In this document: positions 1 to 8,386 of the stretch, in pieces | How positions within the stretch are numbered: position 1 is the first letter of the stretch | Layout of the letters: the number at the start of each line of letters is the position of its first letter | From: Oceanospirillaceae bacterium | GTDB taxonomy: Bacteria > Pseudomonadota > Gammaproteobacteria > Pseudomonadales > Balneatricaceae | Direction: 5' to 3' | Assembly (NCBI GenBank): GCA_013215445.1 | Contig: JABSRA010000007.1 | Coordinates: 1 to 64,000 of the forward strand | Length of the DNA stretch: 64,000 nucleotides | The notes under the pieces: model-generated | What the model saw: only the letters and a program-made list of their open reading frames with translations | Database searches by the model: none | What the model was told of the DNA's origin: nothing | Position numbers and translations under genes: made by a program

Positions 1-924
1 TTGTATCAGGCTGTCAGGTTCTAAGTCAGGTGGTAGTAGGTAGATTAAAAATTTCTTGTAGACGTAAGTGACGGCCACCTCGGAGAAGGCGATGATAAAG
101 CCGCCGGCAATGGCGCCAATTGGTTTGCCCAGGCCACCGACAATTGCCGCGGCGAAAATAGGTAACAGCAATTGAAAGTAGACAAAGGGTTTAAAGCTCT
201 TATCTAGACCGTATAAAACACCCGCTACCGTGGCGAGAATAGCCGCCAGTATCCAGGTGATACGAACGATTTTGTCCGGGTCTATACCCGACAATAACGC
301 CAAGTTTTCGTTGTCTGAAAAGGCGCGCATAGCCTTGCCGGTTTTGGTCTTTTGCAAGAACCAAAAGAGTGCGGCGACCAGCGCAATCGCGATCACGATG
401 GTGATTACCTGTGAGCTGCGCAGTGCCAAACCTTCAGCTAGGCCGCTCCACTCTTTAAATTCACGCGCTTTAAAGATAAAGCGCTCGCCATCGGCAAAGC
501 GTTGATCCGATGGGCCAATGATAAAGCGCACGAGCCCGTTCATGATAAACATCACCCCGACCGAGACCATCACAAAAGTAATGGGCTTGGCACCAATGCC
601 GCGGTAGTGCTTGTACACCACTTTATCGGTGAAGAGCAGAAAGATGATGGTCACTACGATACCAAAGGGCAGGGCGAGTAATGCCGTTGGCAGTGGGCCA
701 AAGCTGATCCCCATCGATTGGAACCACCAAGTGATTAAGATGGTGGCCATCGCGCCAAACGCCATGGTATCGCCGTGGGCGAAGTTAGAAAAACGCAGTA
801 TGCCGAAAACGAGGGTAACGCCAAGCGCCCCCAGTGCCAACTGCGATCCATAGGTGAGCGCTGGTAAGATGACGTAGTTGGTCATCAGTACTAGGGCGTT
901 TAATAAGTCGATTAACTCAGGCAT
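1..924 (-). CDS. livH: Branched-chain amino acid ABC transporter permease LivH (3' end outside window)
   Basis: This is an inner-membrane permease of the LivH type, which together with LivM forms the channel for branched-chain amino acids or related solutes. The frame is open from the ATG at 924 to base 1, giving 308 residues without a stop, so the C-terminus lies outside the window. The N-terminus reads MPELIDLLNALV, and the protein is a series of hydrophobic helices that include the family-typical stretches LRFSNFAHGD and IVGGLGKPIGAIAGG. It starts three bases after the stop of livF, with a G-rich ribosome binding site inside the end of livF, so the genes are co-transcribed. livM would be expected next, beyond the left edge. 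Urea or amide permeases of the Urt type are a less likely alternative. Confidence 0.88.
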   Translation of the reverse strand, partial: MPELIDLLNALVLMTNYVILPALTYGSQLALGALGVTLVFGILRFSNFAHGDTMAFGAMATILITWWFQSMGISFGPLPTALLALPFGIVVTIIFLLFTDKVVYKHYRGIGAKPITFVMVSVGVMFIMNGLVRFIIGPSDQRFADGERFIFKAREFKEWSGLAEGLALRSSQVITIVIAIALVAALFWFLQKTKTGKAMRAFSDNENLALLSGIDPDKIVRITWILAAILATVAGVLYGLDKSFKPFVYFQLLLPIFAAAIVGGLGKPIGAIAGGFIIAFSEVAVTYVYKKFLIYLLPPDLEPDSLIQ

Positions 925-927
925 CTA

Positions 928-1632
928 CTAGCCCCCCAAAAATGATTTACGAACATCGGCATCGGCCAATAACTCTTGCCCGGTGCCGGTAAAGCGATTT
1001 TCACCCATCACCAAGACATAACCTCTATCGGCAATTTCGAGTGCCTGGCGGGCATTTTGCTCAACCATTAACACCGCCACGCCTTTAGCCTTGACCTCTA
1101 AAATACGATCAAACAGCTCGTCCATTACAATCGGGGAGACACCGGCGGTGGGTTCATCCAACATCAACACACTGGGGCGGGTCATCATGGCACGGCCCAC
1201 CGCGACTTGCTGGCGCTGTCCACCGGATAATTCACCGGCCAACTGCAGTCTTTTTTGTTTGAGGATAGGGAACAGCTGGTAAATTTCTTCGAGGGTGTCT
1301 GAAATGTCGTCATCGCGAATATAGGCACCCATTTCAAGGTTCTCTTCAACGGTCAAACCGGTGAAAACATTATGGGTTTGTGGAACGAAGCCAATCCCCT
1401 GTCTGACACGTTCTTGAGGTGATAGCTCGATAATATCGCGACCGCCCAGTGTAATACTGCCACCAGTCATTTTTAACATGCCCAAAAAGGCGCGCATCGC
1501 GGTGGATTTTCCTGCGCCATTGGGGCCAACGATCACCACAATTTCACCTTTATCGACTTCGATGTCGCAGTTTTTTAAGATGTCAGGTCCACCGTAACCA
1601 CCACAGAGACCCTTGCCGACTAAATAACTCAT
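928..1632 (-). CDS. livF: Branched-chain amino acid ABC transporter ATP-binding protein LivF
   Basis: This 234-residue cytoplasmic ATPase powers the LivHM permease. Walker A GPNGAGKST lies at residues 36-44, the ABC signature LSGGQ at 135-139 and Walker B VLMLDEP at about 155-161. The short length and the ending VRKSFLGG are typical of LivF rather than LivG. Its start overlaps the end of livG by four bases (ATGA), a sign of translational coupling. In the Liv family LivF and LivG act as a heterodimer. A role in urea uptake (UrtE) is possible from sequence alone, but nothing nearby relates to urea. Confidence 0.92.
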   Translation of the reverse strand: MSYLVGKGLCGGYGGPDILKNCDIEVDKGEIVVIVGPNGAGKSTAMRAFLGMLKMTGGSITLGGRDIIELSPQERVRQGIGFVPQTHNVFTGLTVEENLEMGAYIRDDDISDTLEEIYQLFPILKQKRLQLAGELSGGQRQQVAVGRAMMTRPSVLMLDEPTAGVSPIVMDELFDRILEVKAKGVAVLMVEQNARQALEIADRGYVLVMGENRFTGTGQELLADADVRKSFLGG

Positions 1633-2426
1633 GCCGAGCCTCCTGTTTTACCTTTGAGATTTTTGTTTTTCAAGCCCGTGCCTAAATACGCTTCGATAAC
1701 GGTTTCGTTGCTGGTGACTTCTGCGGCGGTGCCCTGAGCCAATATCTTGCCATCGGCCATCACAATTACCGGATCGCAAAGTTTAGAGATGAAATCCATG
1801 TCGTGCTCAATCATACAGAAGGTGTAACCGCGCTCTTGATTGAGTTTGAGGATGGCGTCGCCAATTTCACCGAGTAAGGTGCGATTGACCCCGGCGCCCA
1901 CTTCATCGAGTAGTACCACTTTGGCATCCACCATCATAGTGCGGCCCAGTTCAATCAGTTTTTTTTGTCCACCGGACAAATTACCGGCCAATTCGTAAGC
2001 GACATGCTCAATTTTAAGAAATTCGATCACTTCATCCGCCTTCTGGCGAATGATGCGCTCTTGTTGTTTGATTGCCCCGCGTCGAAACCAGGTATTGGTT
2101 AAACTTTCCCCAAGCTGGTTGGGGGGTACCATCATCAGGTTCTCTATCACCGTCATGGTAGAGAATTCGTGCGCCAGCTGAAAAGTGCGCAATAGCCCTC
2201 GGGCAAATAGTTGATGGGGTTGTAAACCGCTGATGTCTTCGCCGTCGAGTAAAATTCGGCCATGGGTAGGTTTGTGCAGGCCGGCAATGGTATTAAACAT
2301 GGTCGTCTTGCCGGCACCGTTGGGGCCAATTAAACCGGTAATAGAGCCTTTTTTAATTTCAAAGCTGACATTATCGATCGCCCTAACTCCGCCAAAATGC
2401 TTGGAAATAGCATCGACTTTGATCAA
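1629..2426 (-). CDS. livG: Branched-chain amino acid ABC transporter ATP-binding protein LivG
   Basis: This 265-residue ATPase is the partner of LivF. Walker A GPNGAGKTT is at residues 34-42, the signature LSGGQKK is present, and Walker B reads VVLLDEVGAG, with V in place of the usual P as is common in LivG. The N-terminal phrase KHFGGVRAIDNVSFEI and the C-terminal EAYLG motif are characteristic. It is the first gene of the minus-strand operon livG-livF-livH. Its promoter should lie in 2427-2737, next to the Lrp-type regulator, although regulation by that protein is only a guess from position. Confidence 0.92.
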   Translation of the reverse strand: MIKVDAISKHFGGVRAIDNVSFEIKKGSITGLIGPNGAGKTTMFNTIAGLHKPTHGRILLDGEDISGLQPHQLFARGLLRTFQLAHEFSTMTVIENLMMVPPNQLGESLTNTWFRRGAIKQQERIIRQKADEVIEFLKIEHVAYELAGNLSGGQKKLIELGRTMMVDAKVVLLDEVGAGVNRTLLGEIGDAILKLNQERGYTFCMIEHDMDFISKLCDPVIVMADGKILAQGTAAEVTSNETVIEAYLGTGLKNKNLKGKTGGSA

Positions 2427-2737
2427 GGAATATTCTCCTATGTGACAAATTATTCTCCCACTAAACTGACCTTGTTAGGTGTAGAAAAGTGTAAGTTACC
2501 TGCCTTTATTATAGTCTAGAGGCTACATGCAATACGCTGGATCGCAGATACTACTATAACCGTGATTATCTAATCTTTTTAAAAATACTTTAAGCATAAA
2601 ATAGTTTTAAAAAGGTGTCTGGCATTGAAACTTTTTTAAACAAAAAATGCAAGTCTATGTTGCCATTAAAGGCGGAGATAGGCGGCTTTCAAACAAGACT
2701 TGGTAAATAATCGCTAAATAATTATATTAAAGTGATA
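2427..2737. other. Intergenic region upstream of livG
   Basis: This 311-base gap separates livG from the downstream end of the Lrp-type regulator; both genes lie on the minus strand. It is AT-rich, especially from 2560 to 2740, and should hold the liv promoter. No confident promoter boxes, hairpin terminator or small gene were seen. Confidence 0.4.
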
Positions 2738-3199
2738 TTAATAAAGCGCCGGGAGGCGATTATGCACCGGTGATTTTTTGATGATTGCAGTGCTGGTTTG
2801 TGCCAGCTCTACGATGCTCTCTAACACGTCGTCTAATTCGGGAATAGATTGAAGTACCAGCTTGGCGATAAAACAATCTTCGCCGGTGACTTTATCGCAT
2901 TGGATACAATTATCTAACCCAATGAGTCGCTGCTGCAAAATATGGATTTTCCCCGGCAGAGGTTTAATTCTGACAATGGCACTAAAAGGATAGCCGATAA
3001 GTTCTGGATTCAGTTCTATGGTAAATTTACGGATAATACCTGTTTCTGTTAAGCGCTTAATGCGTTCGCTGACACTTGGTGGCGACATACCAATCTCGGT
3101 GGCGATTGAACTGGCAGAGGTGCGGGCGTTATCACTGAGAATTTTGATGATCTTGATATCGATAGTGTCAAAGGTAGGCGTTTTTAAATTCGTAGGCAT
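2738..3199 (-). CDS. Lrp/AsnC family transcriptional regulator
   Basis: This 153-residue protein has the two-part Lrp/AsnC layout. Residues about 10-70 form a winged helix-turn-helix (DIKIIKILSDNARTSASSIA, then MSPPSVSERIKRL). Residues about 75-145 form the RAM ligand-binding/oligomerisation domain, including the phrase GEDCFIAKLVL. Such proteins sense amino acids and often control a divergent exporter. Here an EamA-type transporter is divergently transcribed from position 3322, and the 122-base gap would be the shared control region. The liv operon lies downstream on the same strand and is a second possible target. The ligand is unknown. Confidence 0.88.
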   Translation of the reverse strand: MPTNLKTPTFDTIDIKIIKILSDNARTSASSIATEIGMSPPSVSERIKRLTETGIIRKFTIELNPELIGYPFSAIVRIKPLPGKIHILQQRLIGLDNCIQCDKVTGEDCFIAKLVLQSIPELDDVLESIVELAQTSTAIIKKSPVHNRLPALY

Positions 3200-3321
3200 A
3201 AACTAGTCCTGGCAATATATTAATAGGTAAATTGAAGCAGTGGCCTTCTTATTCGTGTATAAATATTAATCCAGTTTGAGATAATACCTTTCATAAATCA
3301 AGTTTGCTGAGGATCAAAAGT

Positions 3322-4227
3322 ATGAATTTAAGTGCCAGACAGTCGGGCACCTTAGAAATGTCGACGGCGATGTTGCTATCGGGATTTATTGGTTTTTTAG
3401 TCATCGAATCTGAGCAGTCGGTGTGGAATGTTATCTTCTTTCGCTGTTTGTTTGGCGCCGTGGGCTTGGCGCTATACTGCTGGTGGCGCGGCTTTTTAAG
3501 CCCCTGGCCATTGCGGGGTAAAACGCTAATCACCGCACTGTTTGCCGCTATCGCGTTAGTGCTTAACTGGGTCTTACTCTTTAATGCCTATAGCTATGCA
3601 TCTATTTCGCTATCGACGGTGGTTTACAATACCCAACCATTTTTTTTACTGCTGGCCGGCAGCTTGGTGCTGGGCGAGAGAATAGCCATCGGCAAATTAC
3701 CTTGGTTTGTCTCGGCCTTTATCGGCTTGCTGTTGATTATTGAGCTGAACATGGACGATTTAAGGGGTGATCAGCAGTTGCTAGGTTTTGCCATGGCATT
3801 GGGAGCGGCCATCTTGTATGCGGTTAATACTTTACTCACCAAACGTTTGGGAAAAGTGCGGCCCGAAGTGATTTCGCTGCTTAATACCTTAGTAGGCATG
3901 GTTATTTTGTTACCGCTGGCCAATTTCAGTGTGTTGCCGGAGCATGCGCTACAGTGGAGTTATCTGCTGATTTTAGGTTTAGTGCACACTTGTGTTATGT
4001 ATATATTATTGTATTCATCCTACCAAAAACTGCCCATTGCCATGATCGCAATCCTGGCTTTTTTGTACCCGGCAGTGGCAATAGTAGTGGATTATTTTGT
4101 CTACCAACAGAGTTTAAGTATTTATCAGTGGTTGGGCGTGATAGTGATTTTATTCAGTGTGACAGGGCTTAACCTGGGCTGGAGTCTAAAAAGCTTTAAA
4201 TTTAACAACCCAGCCAACACTCCTTAA
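3322..4227 (+). CDS. EamA/DMT superfamily transporter
   Basis: This inner-membrane protein of 301 residues has about ten hydrophobic helices arranged as two EamA repeats, as in small-metabolite exporters such as RhtA and YdcZ relatives. A TTG at 3304 would add six residues, but the ATG at 3322 follows a GAGG ribosome binding site and gives MNLSARQSG, so it is preferred. It is divergent from an Lrp/AsnC regulator, the classical arrangement for amino acid exporters, so export of an amino acid or a related metabolite is inferred. The substrate cannot be read from the sequence. Confidence 0.85.
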   Translation: MNLSARQSGTLEMSTAMLLSGFIGFLVIESEQSVWNVIFFRCLFGAVGLALYCWWRGFLSPWPLRGKTLITALFAAIALVLNWVLLFNAYSYASISLSTVVYNTQPFFLLLAGSLVLGERIAIGKLPWFVSAFIGLLLIIELNMDDLRGDQQLLGFAMALGAAILYAVNTLLTKRLGKVRPEVISLLNTLVGMVILLPLANFSVLPEHALQWSYLLILGLVHTCVMYILLYSSYQKLPIAMIAILAFLYPAVAIVVDYFVYQQSLSIYQWLGVIVILFSVTGLNLGWSLKSFKFNNPANTP

Positions 4228-4263
4228 CTCTGCAAAGTCGAAGGTTGCGTGCAATATTCGGCT

Positions 4264-4301
4264 GGCTAGCCCTGCTAAATGCTGTTTGCGGGGTTTAGCT
4301 T
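4264..4301 (+). terminator. Possible terminator after the EamA gene
   Basis: An imperfect hairpin of about ten base pairs (CTAGCCCTGC pairing with GCGGGGTTTAG, one bulge and two G-T pairs) lies 36 bases after the stop codon. The following T-run is short, so it is a weak candidate. Confidence 0.35.
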
Positions 4302-4318
4302 TGAATGTGGTGCAAGAA

Positions 4319-4336
4319 GTTACAACTTGTTACAAC
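4319..4336 (+). promoter_or_regulatory. Direct repeat GTTACAAC, possible response-regulator site
   Basis: Two perfect copies of GTTACAAC start at 4319 and 4329, exactly ten bases apart, about 105 bases upstream of the Spy-like gene. OmpR-family regulators bind head-to-tail half-sites with a 10-11 base period, and an OmpR-type regulator is encoded at 6213. A single related TACAAC occurs upstream of that regulator at about 6133. Assigning the site to it is inference. Confidence 0.4.
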
Positions 4337-4441
4337 CTGATGCGTTAGTGCAAAGAGTTTCTCAGTCTTTTTAAAGATACTACTCCTATCAAATATGCAG
4401 AGCCGCTAAAGAGCGGCACTGTAAACTCAAGGAGTAATATC

Positions 4442-4897
4442 ATGAAACGATCTACAAAAATTATTGGCGCAGTGGTTTTATCAATATCTTTAGTCACAGC
4501 AGCAGGGGCTTATGCGACTTATAAACATGGTAATGGTGAAGCGCATGCAGCGTTTATTACCAGTTATATTAGTAGCGAGCTAGCGTTAGACGATACGCAA
4601 CAGCTGCAGTTAACAGCATTGAGCGAACAGGTGATGTCGCTGAAAGACCAATTCAAAGCCCAGGGGCAGCCGCTACACCAAGAGTTAGAAAAATTATTGA
4701 GTGCTGATACCTTTGATCAGCAAAAGGCGCTTAACATGATTAGCGATAAAACCGCCTTTATCAACCAGGCCGCTCCCGAGGTTATCGCTGCATTTGCCGG
4801 CTTTCTCGATGGGCTCAATACTGAGCAAAAGGCTGAAGTTATGGAATTTATAAATGACCGGCACCAAGGTAGAGGTCAGGGTTGGAAAAGCCATTAA
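4442..4897 (+). CDS. Spy/CpxP-like periplasmic protein
   Basis: This 151-residue exported protein has an N-terminal signal peptide (MKRSTKIIGAVVLSISLVTA) followed by an all-helical, charged mature domain. The mature part resembles the Spy/CpxP family of periplasmic stress proteins, including two short segments like the family LTxxQ motif (LALDDTQQLQL and LNTEQKAEVMEF). CpxP binds the sensor kinase CpxA, and Spy is a chaperone for unfolded periplasmic proteins. A CpxR/CpxA-like pair lies 1.3 kb downstream on the same strand, which supports the assignment. A good ribosome binding site (AAGGAG) precedes the ATG. Confidence 0.7.
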   Translation: MKRSTKIIGAVVLSISLVTAAGAYATYKHGNGEAHAAFITSYISSELALDDTQQLQLTALSEQVMSLKDQFKAQGQPLHQELEKLLSADTFDQQKALNMISDKTAFINQAAPEVIAAFAGFLDGLNTEQKAEVMEFINDRHQGRGQGWKSH

Positions 4898-4904
4898 GTG
4901 AATT

Positions 4905-4934
4905 TTGCGGGATTTAACAGTCCCGCAAGCTTTT
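4905..4934 (+). terminator. Rho-independent terminator after the Spy-like gene
   Basis: A perfect 8-bp stem TTGCGGGA/TCCCGCAA with an 8-base loop starts eight bases after the stop codon and is followed by GCTTTTC. It would end the Spy-like transcript, so that gene is probably monocistronic. Confidence 0.65.
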
Positions 4935-5170
4935 CATCTATCCTCTGTTGTGACCGGAGCGGGTGTTGAATTTGCCACTGGGAGCTTGGTTATTTAGCAA
5001 GGTACGTTAAATATTCAGTTCTACAGCTGATTTGCTATATATATTAGTTGTATTTGCCTCGGGGTATGAAAGGTGAATTTAGACAAGGCTGTACAAATGA
5101 AATCTCGTCTAATATGGATATCAGCAACATTTTAGACATTACTTGATTCAGATGTATTGCCTGTGTGTTA

Positions 5171-5869
5171 TTAGTTGCTTTTTTGTAGTTCCTTCTCTTT
5201 AGTAGAGTAGAATACTGAAATGAAATACAAAGCGATAAAGAAAGCGAATGACATTTCCCTTATTTCTTGAATAACATGCCGTTCATCTATGGTTTTACCG
5301 CTAGTAATAAGGAAAGATCCTACTATAAAAAAAAGAACAAATATCGTGAAATAGGTTTCGGGCTTTTTGTAACCTGCTGTATTAGCTAGCCTAGCTCCAA
5401 TTTCTAGCCTAATAAGTAATGGAAATAGGAAGAAGAACGTAATAAATCCTATTCTAAAGATGTTTTGGGTATCTAGAAGTTGATGATAATTAAACTCTCC
5501 TGTTTTAAAGAAGTGTTGCCAAGTGCTTCCGCCAGAGAATATATGTAAATTGTGAAAGTTTAATTCATTTTGTTTGTTTGCTTGAGCCATGAAGTCTGGG
5601 GTGCTGACATTAAGTATTCGTTGTCCCCAGCTAATTTCCTCTCCTAGAGATATAAAACATACAAAAAGGAAAATGATAGGTATGAATTTACGTTTTTTTG
5701 TCTTGATAACAAAAAAGGAGAAGATCACTCCAATTAACCAAAATAAAGCACTTAAGTATTCTACAACTCCATCCTCTGTTGTCATAAATGAAAGTTCAAA
5801 AAATAAGATAATAAAAGTAAATAAAATTAGTAATAATAGTGAAATGATATTAAATTTTAATAAATTCAT
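5171..5869 (-). CDS. Multi-pass membrane protein of unknown function (EEISWGQR motif)
   Basis: This 232-residue protein has about six hydrophobic segments and is not recognised as a named family. The distinctive part follows the third segment: SLGEEISWGQRIL, then NELNFHNLHIF. The clustered acidic and histidine residues at a membrane face could form a metal or catalytic site, as in several integral membrane hydrolase families, but this is inference. The gene is clearly more AT-rich than its neighbours. It lies on the opposite strand between a Spy-like gene and a Cpx-like two-component pair. This suggests a horizontally acquired insertion into that stress module. Confidence 0.6.
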   Translation of the reverse strand: MNLLKFNIISLLLLILFTFIILFFELSFMTTEDGVVEYLSALFWLIGVIFSFFVIKTKKRKFIPIIFLFVCFISLGEEISWGQRILNVSTPDFMAQANKQNELNFHNLHIFSGGSTWQHFFKTGEFNYHQLLDTQNIFRIGFITFFFLFPLLIRLEIGARLANTAGYKKPETYFTIFVLFFIVGSFLITSGKTIDERHVIQEIREMSFAFFIALYFISVFYSTKEKELQKSN

Positions 5870-6212
5870 GGTGGATGTCTTCAGAAAATTAGAGATAAAG
5901 TTATATGTTTAGCATAGATTTTGATAAATCATCAAGAAAGGTATTTATTATTAATTTAAATCAAATATTTATACCGCATTACATTATTATAAAGTTAAAG
6001 ACATTGTGTTGCTAGACAACAATTGAACATGATACGCAGATGATCTACCTATTCACAATTTATTATGCTATTTAATTGTTTTAAATACGTATTTTATGTT
6101 TGCTTGCCACTCAATGGTCCGCTCTAAGATTCCTACAACGTTTGTGAATGGCAGAGACGAGTAAATATATACGTTAAACTCTCTCATAAAATATCGATAC
6201 GGGGTTTTTAGC
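5870..6212. other. AT-rich divergent intergenic region with possible CpxR-like box
   Basis: This 343-base region separates the minus-strand membrane protein from the plus-strand response regulator. Positions 5870-6110 are very AT-rich and carry no readable gene. Near the regulator, GTAAA at 6161-6165 and GTTAAA at 6173-6178 resemble the spaced GTAAA repeats bound by CpxR, so autoregulation is possible. Both promoters should lie here. Confidence 0.4.
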
Positions 6213-6899
6213 ATGTACCAAGTTTTATTGATAGATGATGATAAAAAATTAGCGCCGTTGCTGCTCGAGTACTGTGAGCGTTATGCGCTTGAAATTGACA
6301 GTGCACTGCTGCCTTCCATCGGTATTAAAAAATTGCAACAGCAGGCTTACGACGCGGTTATTTTAGATGTTATGTTGCCTGAAATGGATGGTTTTGAAGT
6401 TTGTCGAAAGATTCGTTTATTCAGCCAAATACCTATTATTATGCTCACCGCCCGCGGTGAGGTGACCGATAAAGTGGTTGGCCTTGAAATAGGTGCCGAT
6501 GACTATCTGGCCAAGCCTTTTGACCCGCGTGAATTAGTCGCGCGTTTAAATACTATCATTAAACGTAAAGTGGCCATCCCCGTCGCACCCTCTGTATTGG
6601 AATTTGCCTCTTTGCGGATTGATATGTCACAGCGCAAGGTGAGTGTCGGCGCACATGACTTAATATTAACCACCATGGAATATCAGTTGTTATTATTACT
6701 GGCGCAAAACCCGGGCAAAGACTTCTCAAGAGATGATATTTTAAATCAGCTAAAAGGAATAGAGACTGAACTCTTCAGTCGCTCTGTGGATATCTTGGTC
6801 AGCCGACTGCGGGCTAAATTAAAGCCTGCTGAACCGATCAAAACTGTGTATGGCTCTGGTTATGCCTTTGTCGATAGTGCCAAAGTCAGCGGGGGATAA
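6213..6899 (+). CDS. OmpR/CpxR-type response regulator
   Basis: This 228-residue protein has a receiver domain and an OmpR-type winged-helix DNA-binding domain. In the receiver, acidic residues D8-D10 precede the phospho-acceptor D52 in the motif ILDVMLPEMDG, and the conserved Lys lies in DDYLAKPFDPRE. The effector domain occupies about residues 125-225 and ends with the family phrase VYGSGYAF. It lies six bases upstream of the sensor kinase gene, so the two form one operon. The nearby Spy/CpxP-like gene and the kinase architecture point to an envelope-stress regulator like CpxR. RstA-like or metal-responsive roles cannot be excluded. Confidence 0.88.
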   Translation: MYQVLLIDDDKKLAPLLLEYCERYALEIDSALLPSIGIKKLQQQAYDAVILDVMLPEMDGFEVCRKIRLFSQIPIIMLTARGEVTDKVVGLEIGADDYLAKPFDPRELVARLNTIIKRKVAIPVAPSVLEFASLRIDMSQRKVSVGAHDLILTTMEYQLLLLLAQNPGKDFSRDDILNQLKGIETELFSRSVDILVSRLRAKLKPAEPIKTVYGSGYAFVDSAKVSGG

Positions 6900-6905
6900 C
6901 CTACT

Positions 6906-8258
6906 ATGATCAGTATCAGACAACACTTTAAACAATCATTAGCTAGCCGTTTAATGTTAGTTTTCGCCCTGTCAGCTGCCGCTATTGTACTGCTGATCTT
7001 GGCGATCATCATTAGTGGGTTTACCAGCCAGTGGCAGAATAATGTACGGCCACATTTAGAGCAATACTTAGATTATATCAATGATGATATCGGCAATCCT
7101 CCCAACATTGAGCGGGCGAAAAAGCTGGTGTTGCGCTTGCCTATCAATATTTATATCAGTGGCCCTGATATCAATTACAGTTCCAATGGAAGTGCGTTGG
7201 ACCTCAGCGACATAGAATTTGAGAGTCGACACCGAAAAGAGGGAAAAAAAGATCATAGTTTTATGTCGTCATTAACTAAACAAGGGCAGTTGATCGCCTT
7301 TGCTGAAAGCGATGAGCGCATGTTAATGCGTAATACTTTTGATGGCTATAATGTCTATTATGAGTTGTACCATGATGGAAAATCAGCCCAGAGCCACAAA
7401 GTTCGAAATTGGGCACTGTTATCGCTATTGATTATATTTGTGTTGAGTTTCTGGCAGTTGCGACGCATGTTGCGCCCCGTGCAAGATATTAAAACCGGTG
7501 TTAAACAAATGGGGGAGGGTAATCTCGAATATCGTGTGCCTATTAGGCGCGATAATGATCTAGGTGAGCTCGCCGGCAGTATCAATCAAATGGCCGAACA
7601 GATCACTCATATGCTAGATGCCAAACGGCAATTGTTACTGGCCGTTAGCCATGAGCTTCGATCACCCTTGACTCGCGCTAAAATAGCGGTACAAATGTTA
7701 GAGCCTTCTACTAATAGCCGACGATTGGAAGAAGACCTACTGGAAATGGAAAATCTGGTGACAGACATATTGGAAGCTGAGCGGATCAACACCCCCCATG
7801 CTGTGCTTAATCGACAACCACTGCACATGCAAAAGTTGGTCGCTGGCGTAATTGCTCAGTTCCCCGAGCATAGTGTACAGCTAATAGTGATCGGTGATGT
7901 TGAGTTACCCCCACTTGAATTAGATGAAAAACGGATGCAGTTGTTACTGCGTAATCTGCTCGGCAACGCAATTTGTCATGGAGGGGAATCAAGCCCCGTG
8001 CCAAAGGTTGAGCTGGCGATCAACAACGCCGAGCTAGTGATTAAAGTGGAAGATTATGGGCGGGGGATTAGCCGTGAAGACCTTGCGCATATCACCGAAC
8101 CTTTTTATCGGGCGGATATTTCGCGCACTCGAGATACTGGTGGCTCTGGTATAGGGTTATATCTGTGTAAATTAATTGTAGAAGCACATGGCGGTAAACT
8201 TGAAATTAGCAGTGAATTGGGTAAGGGCACCATCATTACTGCGCGGCTGCCCATTTAA
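6906..8258 (+). CDS. CpxA-type sensor histidine kinase
   Basis: This 450-residue inner-membrane kinase has one transmembrane helix at about residues 15-38, a periplasmic sensor domain of about 125 residues and a second helix near 168-185. A HAMP domain (RRMLRPVQDIKTGVKQMGEG) follows. The HisKA box SHELRSPLTR carries the phospho-accepting H249. The C-terminal ATPase has the N box (LLGNAICHG), the G1 box (VEDYGRGIS) and the G2 box (TGGSGIGLYLC). It pairs with the preceding response regulator. The layout matches CpxA, and the Spy/CpxP-like gene upstream supports an envelope-stress role, but the periplasmic signal is unknown. Confidence 0.88.
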   Translation: MISIRQHFKQSLASRLMLVFALSAAAIVLLILAIIISGFTSQWQNNVRPHLEQYLDYINDDIGNPPNIERAKKLVLRLPINIYISGPDINYSSNGSALDLSDIEFESRHRKEGKKDHSFMSSLTKQGQLIAFAESDERMLMRNTFDGYNVYYELYHDGKSAQSHKVRNWALLSLLIIFVLSFWQLRRMLRPVQDIKTGVKQMGEGNLEYRVPIRRDNDLGELAGSINQMAEQITHMLDAKRQLLLAVSHELRSPLTRAKIAVQMLEPSTNSRRLEEDLLEMENLVTDILEAERINTPHAVLNRQPLHMQKLVAGVIAQFPEHSVQLIVIGDVELPPLELDEKRMQLLLRNLLGNAICHGGESSPVPKVELAINNAELVIKVEDYGRGISREDLAHITEPFYRADISRTRDTGGSGIGLYLCKLIVEAHGGKLEISSELGKGTIITARLPI

Positions 8259-8348
8259 TTGACCTTGTAGACAGGGCTTAACCTCAGCCATTGTAGTTAC
8301 CCTTAAGTGCGACACCTATAAGCTAATTCTATTTACGGCTAACAGGTT

Positions 8349-8386
8349 TAGTCGGTTGACGAATACTCGCTCAGTAGCACCGACTA
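8349..8386. terminator. Hairpin between convergent genes
   Basis: A perfect 8-bp inverted repeat TAGTCGGT/ACCGACTA with a 22-base loop lies directly against the stop codon of the minus-strand LysR gene and downstream of the kinase gene. It may end transcripts from both sides, although no strong T-run is present. Confidence 0.4.

Noticed and set aside
230-853. Plus-strand frames within the first kilobase
   Set aside because: They lie antisense to the clear livH frame that runs off the window edge.
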